A stretch of 64,000 nt of DNA from an uncultured Bacteroidales bacterium (GTDB taxonomy: Bacteria > Bacteroidota > Bacteroidia > Bacteroidales > Bacteroidaceae): positions 234,011-298,010 of the forward strand of contig CACXKA010000006.1 in NCBI GenBank assembly GCA_902768125.1, read 5' to 3'. Below the pieces are notes generated by a model. It searched no databases and was not told the DNA's origin. It was given only the letters and a program-made list of their open reading frames with translations. A program made the position numbers and the translations under genes. This document shows, in pieces, positions 37,214 through 46,384 of the stretch. How positions within the stretch are numbered: the first letter of the stretch is position 1; each line of letters starts with the position of its first letter.

Positions 37214-37840
37214 TTAATAAAATGGAGTTTTGAGGTTGCAATCACCCAATGCGAAGGCAGGTTGCTCACGGAACCGGATTGTTTGGTTCTCCCAATCCAT
37301 CGACTCCACAATAGCGATAGACTCCAAGTGGTAGCCCTCTTCACGTAGGATTTTTCCACCTTGCTGTTGTCCTTTCTCCACAGCGATGCCAATGCCAGAC
37401 ACCTTGCCACCAGCCTGATGCACCAAGTCAATCAAGGCATGCACCGCCTGACCATCTGCAAGGAAATCGTCCACAATGAGCACCTTGTCTGTGGCATGCA
37501 GGTAAGGACGCGAAACAAAGACATTGTTTTGTTTCTTGTGTGTGAACGAGTAGGCTTTCGACATATATTTGTCATCGGTACTGTTGGCAGTCTCATTCTT
37601 CTTGGCAAACACCACAGGCACATCGTAGAGGTTGCCTAGCATCGTGGCGATAGCAATACCGCTGGCCTCAATCGTCAGCACCTTATTCACCTCCACGCCC
37701 CTGAATCGACGCTTCAATTCGTATGCTATCTGACGAATGATGTCAATGTCAATCTGATGATTGAGAAAACTGTCAATTTTCAAAATGTTGCCAGGCTTGA
37801 TGAAACCGTCTTGCAAGATTTTTTCTTCCAGGAAATTCAT
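37214..37840 (-). CDS. xpt: xanthine phosphoribosyltransferase
   Basis: Purine salvage enzyme of 208 residues that joins xanthine to PRPP to give XMP. It has the long N-terminal hood (EEKILQDGFIKPGNILKIDSF), the loop VLTIEASGIAIATM, the PRPP motif VLIVDDFLADGQA and the end IRFREQPAF. It is in an operon with pbuX, which imports the substrate. No purine riboswitch was found; a lipoprotein gene ends one base before its start. Confidence 0.94.
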   Translation of the reverse strand: MNFLEEKILQDGFIKPGNILKIDSFLNHQIDIDIIRQIAYELKRRFRGVEVNKVLTIEASGIAIATMLGNLYDVPVVFAKKNETANSTDDKYMSKAYSFTHKKQNNVFVSRPYLHATDKVLIVDDFLADGQAVHALIDLVHQAGGKVSGIGIAVEKGQQQGGKILREEGYHLESIAIVESMDWENQTIRFREQPAFALGDCNLKTPFY

Positions 37841-37841
37841 A

Positions 37842-38615
37842 TCAATCCGCCCAATTAAATGTTTGTCCGTTCCACTTCAGCACCCACATTTCCTCGGCGC
37901 TTGCCTCTTCCTCTACGCTCTCGACAGCGACCACCTCAATGTCCTTGTCCTCTTCTGGCAGCGAGACATAATAGCACAGATAGTCGCCCCCCTTCACTCG
38001 CTCCTCAATCATCTTGGTCAACACAGGCTCAGGCTTCATGATGCCCGTCGCAGGGTCAAAGTCGTAGAACACCACCAGACACTGGTCCATATTCACCTGT
38101 TCCCAGCATTCGTCCATGACGGCGGCAAACAACTTGTGCCCGTTCTTGCGGTTCCAGTAGCACGCATAGGTGAAGCGGTTGGTCTCTGTGTACAACATGC
38201 AGCGGATATAGCCATTGCTCGGTTGGTTGTAGATTTGATAGTCAAATTCACCCGTTTTCTGATAGTCCTTTTCCTCCGAATACTCTTCCTTGTCGGCATT
38301 GGGAGAACTCAAGAAATCTCTCATGTCCTTGTTCGTCTCACACTGAGGATACGCCTTGCAGAAAGCCAGCGCCAGCGCCTTGATGCCCACGGCATCCTTC
38401 GCCTCCACTTTCAGGCTTTTTCCGGCCCATTCCTTGCGGATACTTTCGATGCCACGTTTGGGCGCCTCGAACTCCTCATCATCCTGCGCAGCCGTTGCCT
38501 CACTCTTTGCGCTGTCACCCTCGGCAGCCGCATCGTCATTCTTCTGCTGATTGCCACATGCCGTCATCATCAGTCCGGCAGCCATCAGCGCAATTGCCAA
38601 AAAATTTCTTTTCAT
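37842..38615 (-). CDS. lipoprotein of unknown function
   Basis: Protein of 257 residues with a lipoprotein signal peptide: MKRNFLAIALMAAGLMMTAC places the acylated cysteine at residue 20. An acidic, low-complexity stretch (DDAAAEGDSAKSEATAAQDD) follows as a tether, then a globular part with KALALAFCKAYPQCETNKD, YNQPSNGYIRCML and CYWNRKNGHKLFAAVMDEC. No known domain was recognised. It lies upstream of xpt by one base, so it may share that transcript, though a purine link is not evident. Confidence 0.8.
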   Translation of the reverse strand: MKRNFLAIALMAAGLMMTACGNQQKNDDAAAEGDSAKSEATAAQDDEEFEAPKRGIESIRKEWAGKSLKVEAKDAVGIKALALAFCKAYPQCETNKDMRDFLSSPNADKEEYSEEKDYQKTGEFDYQIYNQPSNGYIRCMLYTETNRFTYACYWNRKNGHKLFAAVMDECWEQVNMDQCLVVFYDFDPATGIMKPEPVLTKMIEERVKGGDYLCYYVSLPEEDKDIEVVAVESVEEEASAEEMWVLKWNGQTFNWAD

Positions 38616-38654
38616 ATTCTGGTTTGTTTATTGATTACGTCGCAAGCCTCCAGT

Positions 38655-41000
38655 TTATTTGATTGTTATTTCACCCGTGTTCGGATCTTGATCCTTACCA
38701 TGACCTGAGAAGTAGAGAAAAGAAGAATACAATATTCTACCATCAGCACGAGTCACCTTGACGCGAATCGTGTTTTCTTCTCTGTGGTGCGTCCATGTTT
38801 GTGTACAAGGTCCTGTAATAGGTGCATGATCATAAAGGTCATATTTTTCCAAGTTATTCTTGAACTTATATCGATAGCGGTATGCCTTTTCATCGCCCAC
38901 ACTGTGGGATACAGCAACCTCCTCTGATTTATCAAGTTCAAACGTCACCTTAAGAGGACACGGTTCTTCATCGTGCGTTCCTGTAGTAAGCTGAGGATAA
39001 TGACACAAGACTTTATCATCGCCAGGACCCCAATCATATACATCTTTGGTAACCATATGAACCGTCTTACTATCCTTCTCGTACAATTCGAATTCCACTT
39101 CGTCATCTGGTAGAATTCCAGAAACATATACGTAACCAACGCCATCTGTGGTTTCTTTTTCAAAACCATCTTTACGCCACGACGGGATGAGCGAACGCTT
39201 CACCTCTTTTTTCTTTTCCCAGACGGGCACATCAAGGCTAAAAGCAGAAATCACTGGACATATCGTGTAAGTGCCGTCAAGCAAATCAATCGAGTTTTCT
39301 TGTTCGGCAAAAGTATCAAGGAAACCATACATCTTATCGCCATATCTGCGCTTAATAAGCTTCATCTTACCATCTGCTCCCGGTTTATACAATCCAAGTC
39401 CAACATAGTATGGAACACTGAGACCACGTGGGAATATCTTTGCGCTCATAGAACCCTCTTGCGTATTATCGACAACTTCTTTTGTGATTTGAATATCCTC
39501 GAATTCCGGGAAGAGAAGGAGCTTAAATGTAAAGTAATCTTTACTTCCCTCAAAAAACTTCACCTTTTCATCTGGCTTTCCCTTAAAAGAATAGGTGGCA
39601 TTGGCCTCGAAAGTGGAATTGACAGGAGACAATGCGATTTGAGAGTTCTTGAGTGAGTTATAACCATCACCACTAGCTAGTGCTATCGGGTCAACAACAA
39701 ATGAAGCACTGATTTTTGGACCCACATAGACATCAGCTCCGATAGAGGCGTGCAGCGCTTTCTCTGCCCATCGGTTGGTCTCAAGCTTCATCGGAAAATT
39801 GCTGCCACCTTGTATAGAACCATTGAGCGAGAGCGTCAACTGCCAGTCATTATCTTCATCACCGGGCTTTGTAGGCATATTTATGCAGTTACCCCCAACA
39901 TGGTCTGTTCCAAGATGGAAATTCTGTATGCCGTGGTAGGCAAATTTGGGCGATGCAACATTAAGTGAGAGGTCGCCCGTAGTTTTGATGAAGGCCTGAG
40001 GCGATGGATCCACCTGGAAGATGGGTAGGATGGCGGGGAAATAAACAGGCACACCAGCCAGATGCCAAGTGGTGATCTCGCCAAGATTAGCTTTAGCGGT
40101 GAAGTTCACGCCAACCTCAGCATCTTCTTTCAGTGTCAAACCAATATATGTAACTCGGCTCGAAATGCAGTAAGAAACGTTGGCACGTACTTGCAACGAG
40201 AGGTCGAGGCTCATGCTTACCTCAAAGTCATCGTTACCACGAGCAAAGGGGAAACGTCCACTGAGGTTGACAAGTGTCATATCCGTATTTCCTTCCACTC
40301 GGCGTTGTACGTTATCTGCACCAGCTATACGACGGCGGGCATTCCCACTTTCATCTGTTCCGATTTGCTCCACAGTGATTAACTGCTCAAATATTTCTGA
40401 AAGGTCTGTAATGGGTTCACAAACGATGTCATACCACTTCACATAGTCGTTGGGATATGGAAAATCGTAGGTTGACTTACGCACTTCCACGACTTTACCT
40501 ATGAAAGGACCTTTATCGAAGGCTTGAATGCCATCGCCCTTTTGTCCACTATAACTGACCCAATTATCCCTATATAGGATCTGTCCTACTACAGGCAGCA
40601 TTGACTCCGCATCTGAAGTACACGTAATGGTATAGCCATCATCACTACTGAAAAATTCCCAGTAGATTTGTACGGGACTATCTACGTCATTAATTTTACA
40701 GAGTTTGTCGCTGATAATGATTTCCGGCTGCTGGAAACCGATGGAATCAATAGCAGCAAGTGGGATACGATAAAGAGTGTCTGTGGTTTGTATCTCCTGC
40801 ATCACATATTCTTCGTGCTCTACACCATTGAAATCCACCTTCGACACACCGATGCGCAGAACTTCATCATAGAAGAAGCCATTGAATTCACCATCATTGC
40901 GGTAGATGTAAAAAGCCTCCTGTGCTTGCATCGTCTGGCTGGCTGTCATCACCAACATGAAAGCCAACATATATCGGTAAATAGCATGTATCTGTTTCAT
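38655..41000 (-). CDS. large secreted protein of unknown function
   Basis: Protein of 781 residues with an N-terminal signal region ending near 27 (TMQAQ). The first 90 residues (FYIYRNDGEFNGFFYDE, YVMQEIQTTDTLYRIPLAAIDSIGF) follow a pattern common to many secreted Bacteroidales proteins. The rest is beta-rich with no enzyme motif that I recognise. Its start overlaps the stop of the small gene at 40997-41479 by four bases, so the two are a coupled pair. A surface role is possible. Confidence 0.75.
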   Translation of the reverse strand: MKQIHAIYRYMLAFMLVMTASQTMQAQEAFYIYRNDGEFNGFFYDEVLRIGVSKVDFNGVEHEEYVMQEIQTTDTLYRIPLAAIDSIGFQQPEIIISDKLCKINDVDSPVQIYWEFFSSDDGYTITCTSDAESMLPVVGQILYRDNWVSYSGQKGDGIQAFDKGPFIGKVVEVRKSTYDFPYPNDYVKWYDIVCEPITDLSEIFEQLITVEQIGTDESGNARRRIAGADNVQRRVEGNTDMTLVNLSGRFPFARGNDDFEVSMSLDLSLQVRANVSYCISSRVTYIGLTLKEDAEVGVNFTAKANLGEITTWHLAGVPVYFPAILPIFQVDPSPQAFIKTTGDLSLNVASPKFAYHGIQNFHLGTDHVGGNCINMPTKPGDEDNDWQLTLSLNGSIQGGSNFPMKLETNRWAEKALHASIGADVYVGPKISASFVVDPIALASGDGYNSLKNSQIALSPVNSTFEANATYSFKGKPDEKVKFFEGSKDYFTFKLLLFPEFEDIQITKEVVDNTQEGSMSAKIFPRGLSVPYYVGLGLYKPGADGKMKLIKRRYGDKMYGFLDTFAEQENSIDLLDGTYTICPVISAFSLDVPVWEKKKEVKRSLIPSWRKDGFEKETTDGVGYVYVSGILPDDEVEFELYEKDSKTVHMVTKDVYDWGPGDDKVLCHYPQLTTGTHDEEPCPLKVTFELDKSEEVAVSHSVGDEKAYRYRYKFKNNLEKYDLYDHAPITGPCTQTWTHHREENTIRVKVTRADGRILYSSFLYFSGHGKDQDPNTGEITIK

Positions 41001-41479
41001 CGCTTCAAAAATTTATAGGTGGCATCACCAGTTTTCACAATGTAAATTCCAGCAGGTAAACCCACGAATGAAACGATGGAAGGCTGTCCACCATGGGCTG
41101 TTTGCACTGACAGTTGCTGACCATCAGCAGAATAAACGATTATCTGAGCACCGTCTGCAAGACCATCAAACACCATCATGTCACCATTCTGCTTAAAAGC
41201 GACCTCATTGGGTTGCAACTTGGGTGCACTGATAGCAGTTGCTTTACCTTCATAAGTGTAGCGAAGGACATTCTTCAGCGGATAACTGATGGTGTTCGTT
41301 TGAGTATTGATGACAAGATTGCCACCCGCGAATGTGGTTTCAGGCTGTTCGGCAAGATCGATATAGACCTTCTCGCCAGATTTCTGCCATACCACCAATC
41401 GTTGTACATCTTGTGCCCACATCGTCACATAGGCAGCAAGCATCAAAGCCATTGTGAGTAGTATTTTTCTCATAAGCAT
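40997..41479 (-). CDS. small secreted protein with sorting-type C-terminal tail
   Basis: Protein of 160 residues from the ATG at 41479 (MLMRKILL); the longer frame to 41518 is not used because a -7 box TATCTTTG lies at 41523-41516. After a signal peptide (ending VTMWAQ) come a short beta part (RLVVWQKSGEKVYIDLAEQP, GGNLVINTQTNTISYPLKNV) and a C-terminal T9SS type A-like tail (IVYSADGQQLS ... GIYIVKTGDATYKFLKR). The gene at 60031-60483 has the same plan and also precedes a large secreted protein. Confidence 0.75.
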   Translation of the reverse strand: MLMRKILLTMALMLAAYVTMWAQDVQRLVVWQKSGEKVYIDLAEQPETTFAGGNLVINTQTNTISYPLKNVLRYTYEGKATAISAPKLQPNEVAFKQNGDMMVFDGLADGAQIIVYSADGQQLSVQTAHGGQPSIVSFVGLPAGIYIVKTGDATYKFLKR

Positions 41480-41592
41480 ATAGGGTTTTGATAAATGGAT
41501 AATCCGTTTTCGTGGCAAAGATACGAAATCTTTCCCTTTCTTCCAATTATTTTGAGATTATTTTCTCTTGATACAAAGATACGGCTCTCTGT

Positions 41593-43014
41593 TCAATTTG
41601 CGACTTTTTTTCCTTCCACAATGTTAACACCACGCTGGACGGTGTAGAGACGCTGACCCTGCAGGTTGTAGATGGCGGCGGGCTGCGATGTGGCTTCGGA
41701 ATGGTTGGCAGCCCTGACATCCGTCGGCGCATCCTCAATGGCATCATACTCTGCCATTGCATTGGCCATACGTGTATCAAGGTCGGCGAGACGGTAGAGA
41801 CCATCGCTATTGGCTGTCAACCCAGCTATTGTGACAGGACGCACCATCGGCGGCATGTTGAGTGAAAGCAGTGTGCGCCCCTGCAACTGACCGACAGCCT
41901 GATAGACGAGGTTGATGGCAACAAAATCGTCCGTGCCATTGCTCCATTTCTCGAACACGAGTTTTGAACCAATAGGCGTACGCAGCTCCAAGGCGTTCTC
42001 CGTCTCAGGGAATTGCAGGCCTAGGGCTGCACCGATGCTCGCAAGGTTGGAATCGTGACCACAGAGGAACATGAATTTTCGGTCGCTACGGTTCAGTTCC
42101 TCGCGGATGCGGCTCACCAACGGATAAGCCAAGTTAACGGCGGCACTGTGGGTGGTGAAAAGTAAGCCGTCATAGACCGCCTTGACAGCACAAATGGCAC
42201 GCCATTGCTCCATAGTCAGCTCATGACCAAAGGCTGTCATACTTTCCGACTCATAGCATTGCAGCACCAAAGCGTCAGCAACACTGTTAGCCAGCGTATA
42301 GCCGCCCGTCATCTTCGGCTCACTACCCTTCTCAATCTTAAACTGTGTGTCATGATACCAAAAATGTGTCGTATCTCCCTGTAGTGCAGCGGGTGAGTGT
42401 GCTATGTCAAGCACCTCCTCCATCAAGTTGAGAGTGGCTTTCTGGGCAGCCATCCAAGCCTGAGGTCCACCGTTCATGGCATTGATTTCATCCAACACCT
42501 GCTGACGATATGTGTCGTTCATTTTCGTGAACTGAGGCGTAAAGACGGGATCCATCTTGTCCTCTTCTAACTTATGGGTAATCTCCACATTAGCGAAGGG
42601 AAGGAATCCGGCAGAAAAATACTTGGCTGTGGCAAACGTGCGTTGGCGTGAATTGGAGTAGAACAGCACCTCATCGCCCTCGGGACGATAGTTGTCAGGC
42701 AGCAATCCTTCGCCAACAACCCATTGACGGAAAAACTGACCCATCTCCGTTTCCAGCACACCGCCACGTAAAGACAACTGACTGCTAGGTGACGACCATG
42801 TAAACCAAGTATATGGCGTCACACGCTGGTAGGCAGCACCACCTGACGTCAGCGGCGAACGGATATTATGGCGGCTCATCACCACCACCTCCTTCAGTTC
42901 ATACTTCGCATGGAAATCATCGGAGCGTTTCGTCTGTGCCAGTGCGTTCGCGCCGAAGATTGTTAGGACGGCAGCGAGCATCCATAGTTTCACCTGTTTC
43001 ATTTTTACATTCAT
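41593..43014 (-). CDS. secreted histidine acid phosphatase (phytase/MINPP-like)
   Basis: Protein of 473 residues with a signal peptide ending near 26 (ANALAQ). The phosphohistidine motif reads VVMSRHNIRSP (usual RHGxRxP, here Asn in place of Gly) and the proton-donor motif reads FLCGHDSNLASIGAAL. These define histidine-type acid phosphatases that remove phosphate from inositol phosphates or sugars. The C-terminus (IYNLQGQRLYTV ... GVNIVEGKKVAN) resembles a T9SS sorting tail, so surface release is likely. The start may also be the ATG four codons later. Confidence 0.85.
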   Translation of the reverse strand: MNVKMKQVKLWMLAAVLTIFGANALAQTKRSDDFHAKYELKEVVVMSRHNIRSPLTSGGAAYQRVTPYTWFTWSSPSSQLSLRGGVLETEMGQFFRQWVVGEGLLPDNYRPEGDEVLFYSNSRQRTFATAKYFSAGFLPFANVEITHKLEEDKMDPVFTPQFTKMNDTYRQQVLDEINAMNGGPQAWMAAQKATLNLMEEVLDIAHSPAALQGDTTHFWYHDTQFKIEKGSEPKMTGGYTLANSVADALVLQCYESESMTAFGHELTMEQWRAICAVKAVYDGLLFTTHSAAVNLAYPLVSRIREELNRSDRKFMFLCGHDSNLASIGAALGLQFPETENALELRTPIGSKLVFEKWSNGTDDFVAINLVYQAVGQLQGRTLLSLNMPPMVRPVTIAGLTANSDGLYRLADLDTRMANAMAEYDAIEDAPTDVRAANHSEATSQPAAIYNLQGQRLYTVQRGVNIVEGKKVAN

Positions 43015-43048
43015 GTTACTTCTGCGATGAAGTCACGATTCTTTGAGA

Positions 43049-44341
43049 TTACAATCTCACGCCCACCGATGCATTGATGTACCAGTCGTTCAAGTGACCA
43101 TGCATGGCTTTATGCTTGTAGTTGAAATTGTTGAACTGTCCGTTGGCGTTGATGAAGTAGCGTTTCCAGTTGTAGGTGACAGAAAGACGCGTCGTGAAGT
43201 TCAGGGCAAGGCGGTTGTTGCGCGAGTGCACTCCTTCGCTTTGAATTGTATATTTGTCTGTAAAGTCATAATCGATATTATCAAGATCTACATCCTCTAA
43301 GCCTTCAATTTCACCTGTATCTCTCATCTCTTTCATCGATTCTATGAGCATATACGTTAAAAGATTTTCTTTCGCAATATCCTTGAAATTGCTGGAATAA
43401 TTGTTGATGCGAGTGCGGTTCACCACTGTCAACATCGGCATCGCCATAGCACTGATGAGCCATCCCTTGGCAGGAACGAAGTTGTAGGCATAGCCTGCAC
43501 CCACACCCAGCTGATACTGGCGCAAACGTCCAATTCCATCCATCCAATAGATGAGTTCGGCATTACGTGGATCATTGTATTTGAAATCCGCATAGTAGCC
43601 CATCAATCCAACGATAGGTGATCCTGCCGAACGAGCCTGAATGGTCTTCTGGTTATAGGCAGCAGCATAAGAGAATTTCTTGTGGTTGAAGATGTAGAAA
43701 CCGTCGAAAATCAAGGTCTTGATGGACATGTCAGAAGGTAATTGTTCCTTTTCCGTCTCATCCCATCCGTAGGCTTCTCCCCAATCGGAGAATTGGATGT
43801 CTTCAGTTTCTTCATCATAATCCAACATGTCTCTGCCTTGCACAGCTCCAGAATAGTGTGTTCTCATGGTTTTCGTTTTGAACTTGTGCCAACGAAAGTT
43901 CAAAGCATACCAGCGACCCGTGCTTTTCAACGAAATATTCTGACTCTTGTCTCCACCAATAGGGAAGGAATAGCTGGCACTCAAGCCCTTATAGCCCACT
44001 TTCACACCCAGCGACGTGGACACTTTGGTCATGATGCGAGGATCGGTTGCCATGTCACCCACACCCCTGATAAAGGGCATTGTACCCTCTCCATCTAATA
44101 ATTCACCTCCATCAACAATGGAGTGCATTTGCAAGTCTGTTTGTGACACACGGCTCTTGACACTGATTTGCCAAGGTCGTGAAGGTGTTTTCACATAGTT
44201 CGTGTCCAATCCATGCACCACAGACCTTTCAACAAAAGACTTTGCTTTCGTGATGAGGTTTCCTTTTCCCGATTCTGTTTGCGCCATACTGGAGGATGCC
44301 ACCAATGCCGCAAAGAGACAAATAATGAGTTTCTTGTTCAT
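43049..44341 (-). CDS. DUF4421 family outer-membrane barrel-like protein
   Basis: Protein of 430 residues with a signal peptide (ending SSMAQ). The body alternates strands and turns (LGVKVGYKGLSASYSFPIGG, RWYALNFRWHKFKTKTM, LGVGAGYAYNFVPAKGWLISA) and ends WYINASVGVRL, which fits a beta barrel. I recognise the DUF4421 pattern; the function of the family is unknown. Its 5' region shares a stretch of about 75 bases with that of the lipase-like gene at 47526-49187. Confidence 0.75.
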   Translation of the reverse strand: MNKKLIICLFAALVASSSMAQTESGKGNLITKAKSFVERSVVHGLDTNYVKTPSRPWQISVKSRVSQTDLQMHSIVDGGELLDGEGTMPFIRGVGDMATDPRIMTKVSTSLGVKVGYKGLSASYSFPIGGDKSQNISLKSTGRWYALNFRWHKFKTKTMRTHYSGAVQGRDMLDYDEETEDIQFSDWGEAYGWDETEKEQLPSDMSIKTLIFDGFYIFNHKKFSYAAAYNQKTIQARSAGSPIVGLMGYYADFKYNDPRNAELIYWMDGIGRLRQYQLGVGAGYAYNFVPAKGWLISAMAMPMLTVVNRTRINNYSSNFKDIAKENLLTYMLIESMKEMRDTGEIEGLEDVDLDNIDYDFTDKYTIQSEGVHSRNNRLALNFTTRLSVTYNWKRYFINANGQFNNFNYKHKAMHGHLNDWYINASVGVRL

Positions 44342-44420
44342 ATGATAGAATTAGGTTATAAATTTGTTTTGGGGGCAAATATACGGATTTATTTTTAATC
44401 CAAGCTCAAACAACACACTT
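44342..44420 (-). promoter_or_regulatory. shared leader/promoter, copy 1
   Basis: Contains TATATTTG on the minus strand as a -7 box. The stretch (about 75 bases from the ATG) is nearly identical to 49188-49270. Confidence 0.65.
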
Positions 44421-45129
44421 TTTTCAACAAAATAAAGCAGGACTCATAAAAATCCGCCTCCACACCGATGAATCACGACATGAAAGCGGATAAGTATGAG
44501 GTATCTGTAAACTATAAGGTTACAAATGAGAGAGCTTACCAGAGTTTGATGTTGGAGAGGTCGTTGAGTTCCTCCCCGGTAAGGGTCCCCCCGAAACATC
44601 CAAATTATTTCCCATTTTTTGCACACACGAATTGTTACCTTGAAGAAAATTGCTTTTTTTGTAGTCAAATCATGAAAGGATGGAATGACTCTTTTCCATG
44701 ATTAGCGTTACAGTTGTTACAGTTGTTACAGTTAAAAACTGAACACCCAAAAATGTTAAAAGTAAATTCTATATTATATATTAATATATAATATAGGCAT
44801 ATTTTGGGGGCGTAGGAATACCTTGAAAACAACTGTAACAACTGTAACAACTGTAACGCATGAGGTGCGTGCTTTTTTGCGTGCTTTTTTTGCCTTTTAA
44901 TTTGTTGACCCCTGATAAATGTCGTAACTTTGCATCGTGAAACTAAGGAAAAAATTTGCAGCCCCTAAGGGTAACAAAATTTTCCCTATAGGGGAACAAA
45001 AAATTGGTAAGAAAAAGATCCTCTCCCCGACCCTCCCCATTACGGGGGAGGATAAAGACCATGAGGGCTCCAGTTCGGAGTTTCTACTTGTTTCCTTAGT
45101 GGTGAGTGGATAAAAATTTGAGCGGATAA
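44421..45129. other. gene-poor stretch between DUF4421 and the GGS-repeat gene
   Basis: No convincing gene. The 77-codon frame at 44468-44701 has no domain, promoter or family pattern. The stretch holds a large inverted repeat (44705-44859), a promoter-like TAACTTTG near 44931, an inverted pair around CCCCTAAGGG/CCCTATAGGGG (44962-44994) and a CCCTCCCC/GGGGGAGG hairpin near 45030-45052. Confidence 0.6.
44705..44859. repeat. 29-base inverted repeat with central palindrome
   Basis: The left arm (44705-44733) is GCG then three direct copies of TTACAGTTG-like sequence; the right arm (44831-44859) is its perfect 29-base reverse complement. Between the arms lies a perfect 28-base AT palindrome (44769-44796, CTATATTATATATT and its complement). 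Confidence 0.92.
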
Positions 45130-45250
45130 TTTGGAGATTTCAGTTTTTCGCTTTAACTTTGACTATCGCCGAACTTAGGCTGCATCTCAACAATAAAAAT
45201 GAAAAAAATGTCTTTTCATTTTGTATTGTATTCGATTTGCACTAACTTTG
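45130..45250 (+). promoter_or_regulatory. tandem promoters of the GGS-repeat gene
   Basis: The first has TTTG (45130-45133), 20 bases, TAACTTTG (45154-45161). The second has an inverted repeat AAAATGAAAA/TTTTCATTTT (45196-45205, 45213-45222) running into TTTG (45220-45223), 19 bases, TAACTTTG (45243-45250), 30 bases before the ATG. Confidence 0.7.
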
Positions 45251-45280
45251 CGACATATTACTTCTAATAACTGCATGATT

Positions 45281-46312
45281 ATGAAACAGAAAATCGTTAG
45301 AATCGCCCTGGTTGTGGCTATGATGGCTACATCGGGCATCGGAGCAAACGCTCAGTTGAACGGATTACTCAACGCTGCCAAGAACGCAGCGAAGAAAAAG
45401 GTGACGGAAGTGGTCGAACAGGAAGTGAAAAACCAGTTGGACCCCATGAAGAACCTGCCTAAGGCTGACCCGAAGGCTGGGGATGTGACCCTCTACTACA
45501 CCAGCGGCAACAGGCTGGGCATCTGGCACCCCAAGACACGCACGCTGGATCGGTTCGTGCAGACTCCTGACGAGAAATGGACCACGGAGACGTACATCTT
45601 CAATAGCGACGGAAGCGTGTCCTTCGGCAGCGGAAACCATGCTGGAGAGTTGAAGTCTGACGGCTCAATGAGCAGCACCAAGACAAAGGGCATCAAGTTC
45701 AATCCGAGCAACAACGAGGTGACCCACAACGGTGAATGGGTCGGCAAAGTGGGCGACGACGGCAGTGTGTATATGTTCAACGAGAAGATGATCTATGGCG
45801 ACAAGGCTTTCGACAAGGATGTGGAGTGCTTCGTGCTCTTCAACACGATTGCCAGCGATGACCTGATCAATGAGTACAAGGAGAAGTACAAGAAGATTGT
45901 GCAGCAGAACCAGGAGCAACGTGAGCGTCAGCTGAACGACTTGAAGGCTGCTCAGAAGAATGATGCTGGAGGCAGCAAGCTCTGGAAGGGCGGCAGCGTG
46001 GTCGGTGAACTGCGTGCTAACGGCGAGGTGTGGATTGGCGGCTCTCGTCGAGGTTCATTCGAGAACGGCAGAATCCGCGTGGGAGGCTCATTCGAGGGTG
46101 AACTCCTGTCGGACGGCAACGTGAGGAAGGGCGGCAGCATCGTCGGCAAGATTGACGGCAACGGCAAGGTGTGGCTCGGTGGCTCCATCGTGGGCGAAGT
46201 GCGTTCGAATGGCGACATCGTGAAAGGTGGCTCTGTCATCGGAAAGTCTCAACCTGCAGGCGACCGCCGCAAGATTGCCGTCATCTACTTCTTCGGCTTC
46301 TGGGCACTGTAA
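45281..46312 (+). CDS. secreted protein with GGS-type beta-solenoid repeats
   Basis: Protein of 343 residues from the ATG at 45281 (45275 is an alternative); the longer frame would start before the promoter. A signal peptide ends near 25 (GANAQ). The middle has tryptophan- and glycine-rich strands, and residues about 250-330 hold some ten short repeats of the form (W)xGGSxxGxxxxxGxV, spaced about 8-10 residues. This looks like a beta-solenoid or MORN-like stack. No family is recognised. The end FFGFWAL is strongly hydrophobic. Confidence 0.75.
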   Translation: MKQKIVRIALVVAMMATSGIGANAQLNGLLNAAKNAAKKKVTEVVEQEVKNQLDPMKNLPKADPKAGDVTLYYTSGNRLGIWHPKTRTLDRFVQTPDEKWTTETYIFNSDGSVSFGSGNHAGELKSDGSMSSTKTKGIKFNPSNNEVTHNGEWVGKVGDDGSVYMFNEKMIYGDKAFDKDVECFVLFNTIASDDLINEYKEKYKKIVQQNQEQRERQLNDLKAAQKNDAGGSKLWKGGSVVGELRANGEVWIGGSRRGSFENGRIRVGGSFEGELLSDGNVRKGGSIVGKIDGNGKVWLGGSIVGEVRSNGDIVKGGSVIGKSQPAGDRRKIAVIYFFGFWAL

Positions 46313-46336
46313 GATGTCTGATGTAAGATGAAAGAG

Positions 46337-46372
46337 AAAGGGGAGACATCCAATCGGAGCCTCCCCTTGTTT
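46337..46372. terminator. terminator between convergent genes
   Basis: AAGGGGAG (46338-46345) pairs with CTCCCCTT (46361-46368), with T-rich sequence on the plus side and AGAGAAA on the other. It lies between two converging genes and could serve both. Confidence 0.7.
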
Positions 46373-46384
46373 GTGATTGTTTCA

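Noticed and set aside
37214-38654. Purine riboswitch before xpt
   Set aside because: The preceding gene ends one base before xpt, and no aptamer-like core was seen upstream of that gene.
44468-44701. Open frame of 77 codons on the plus strand
   Set aside because: No family pattern, no promoter, and it ends in the inverted repeat region.
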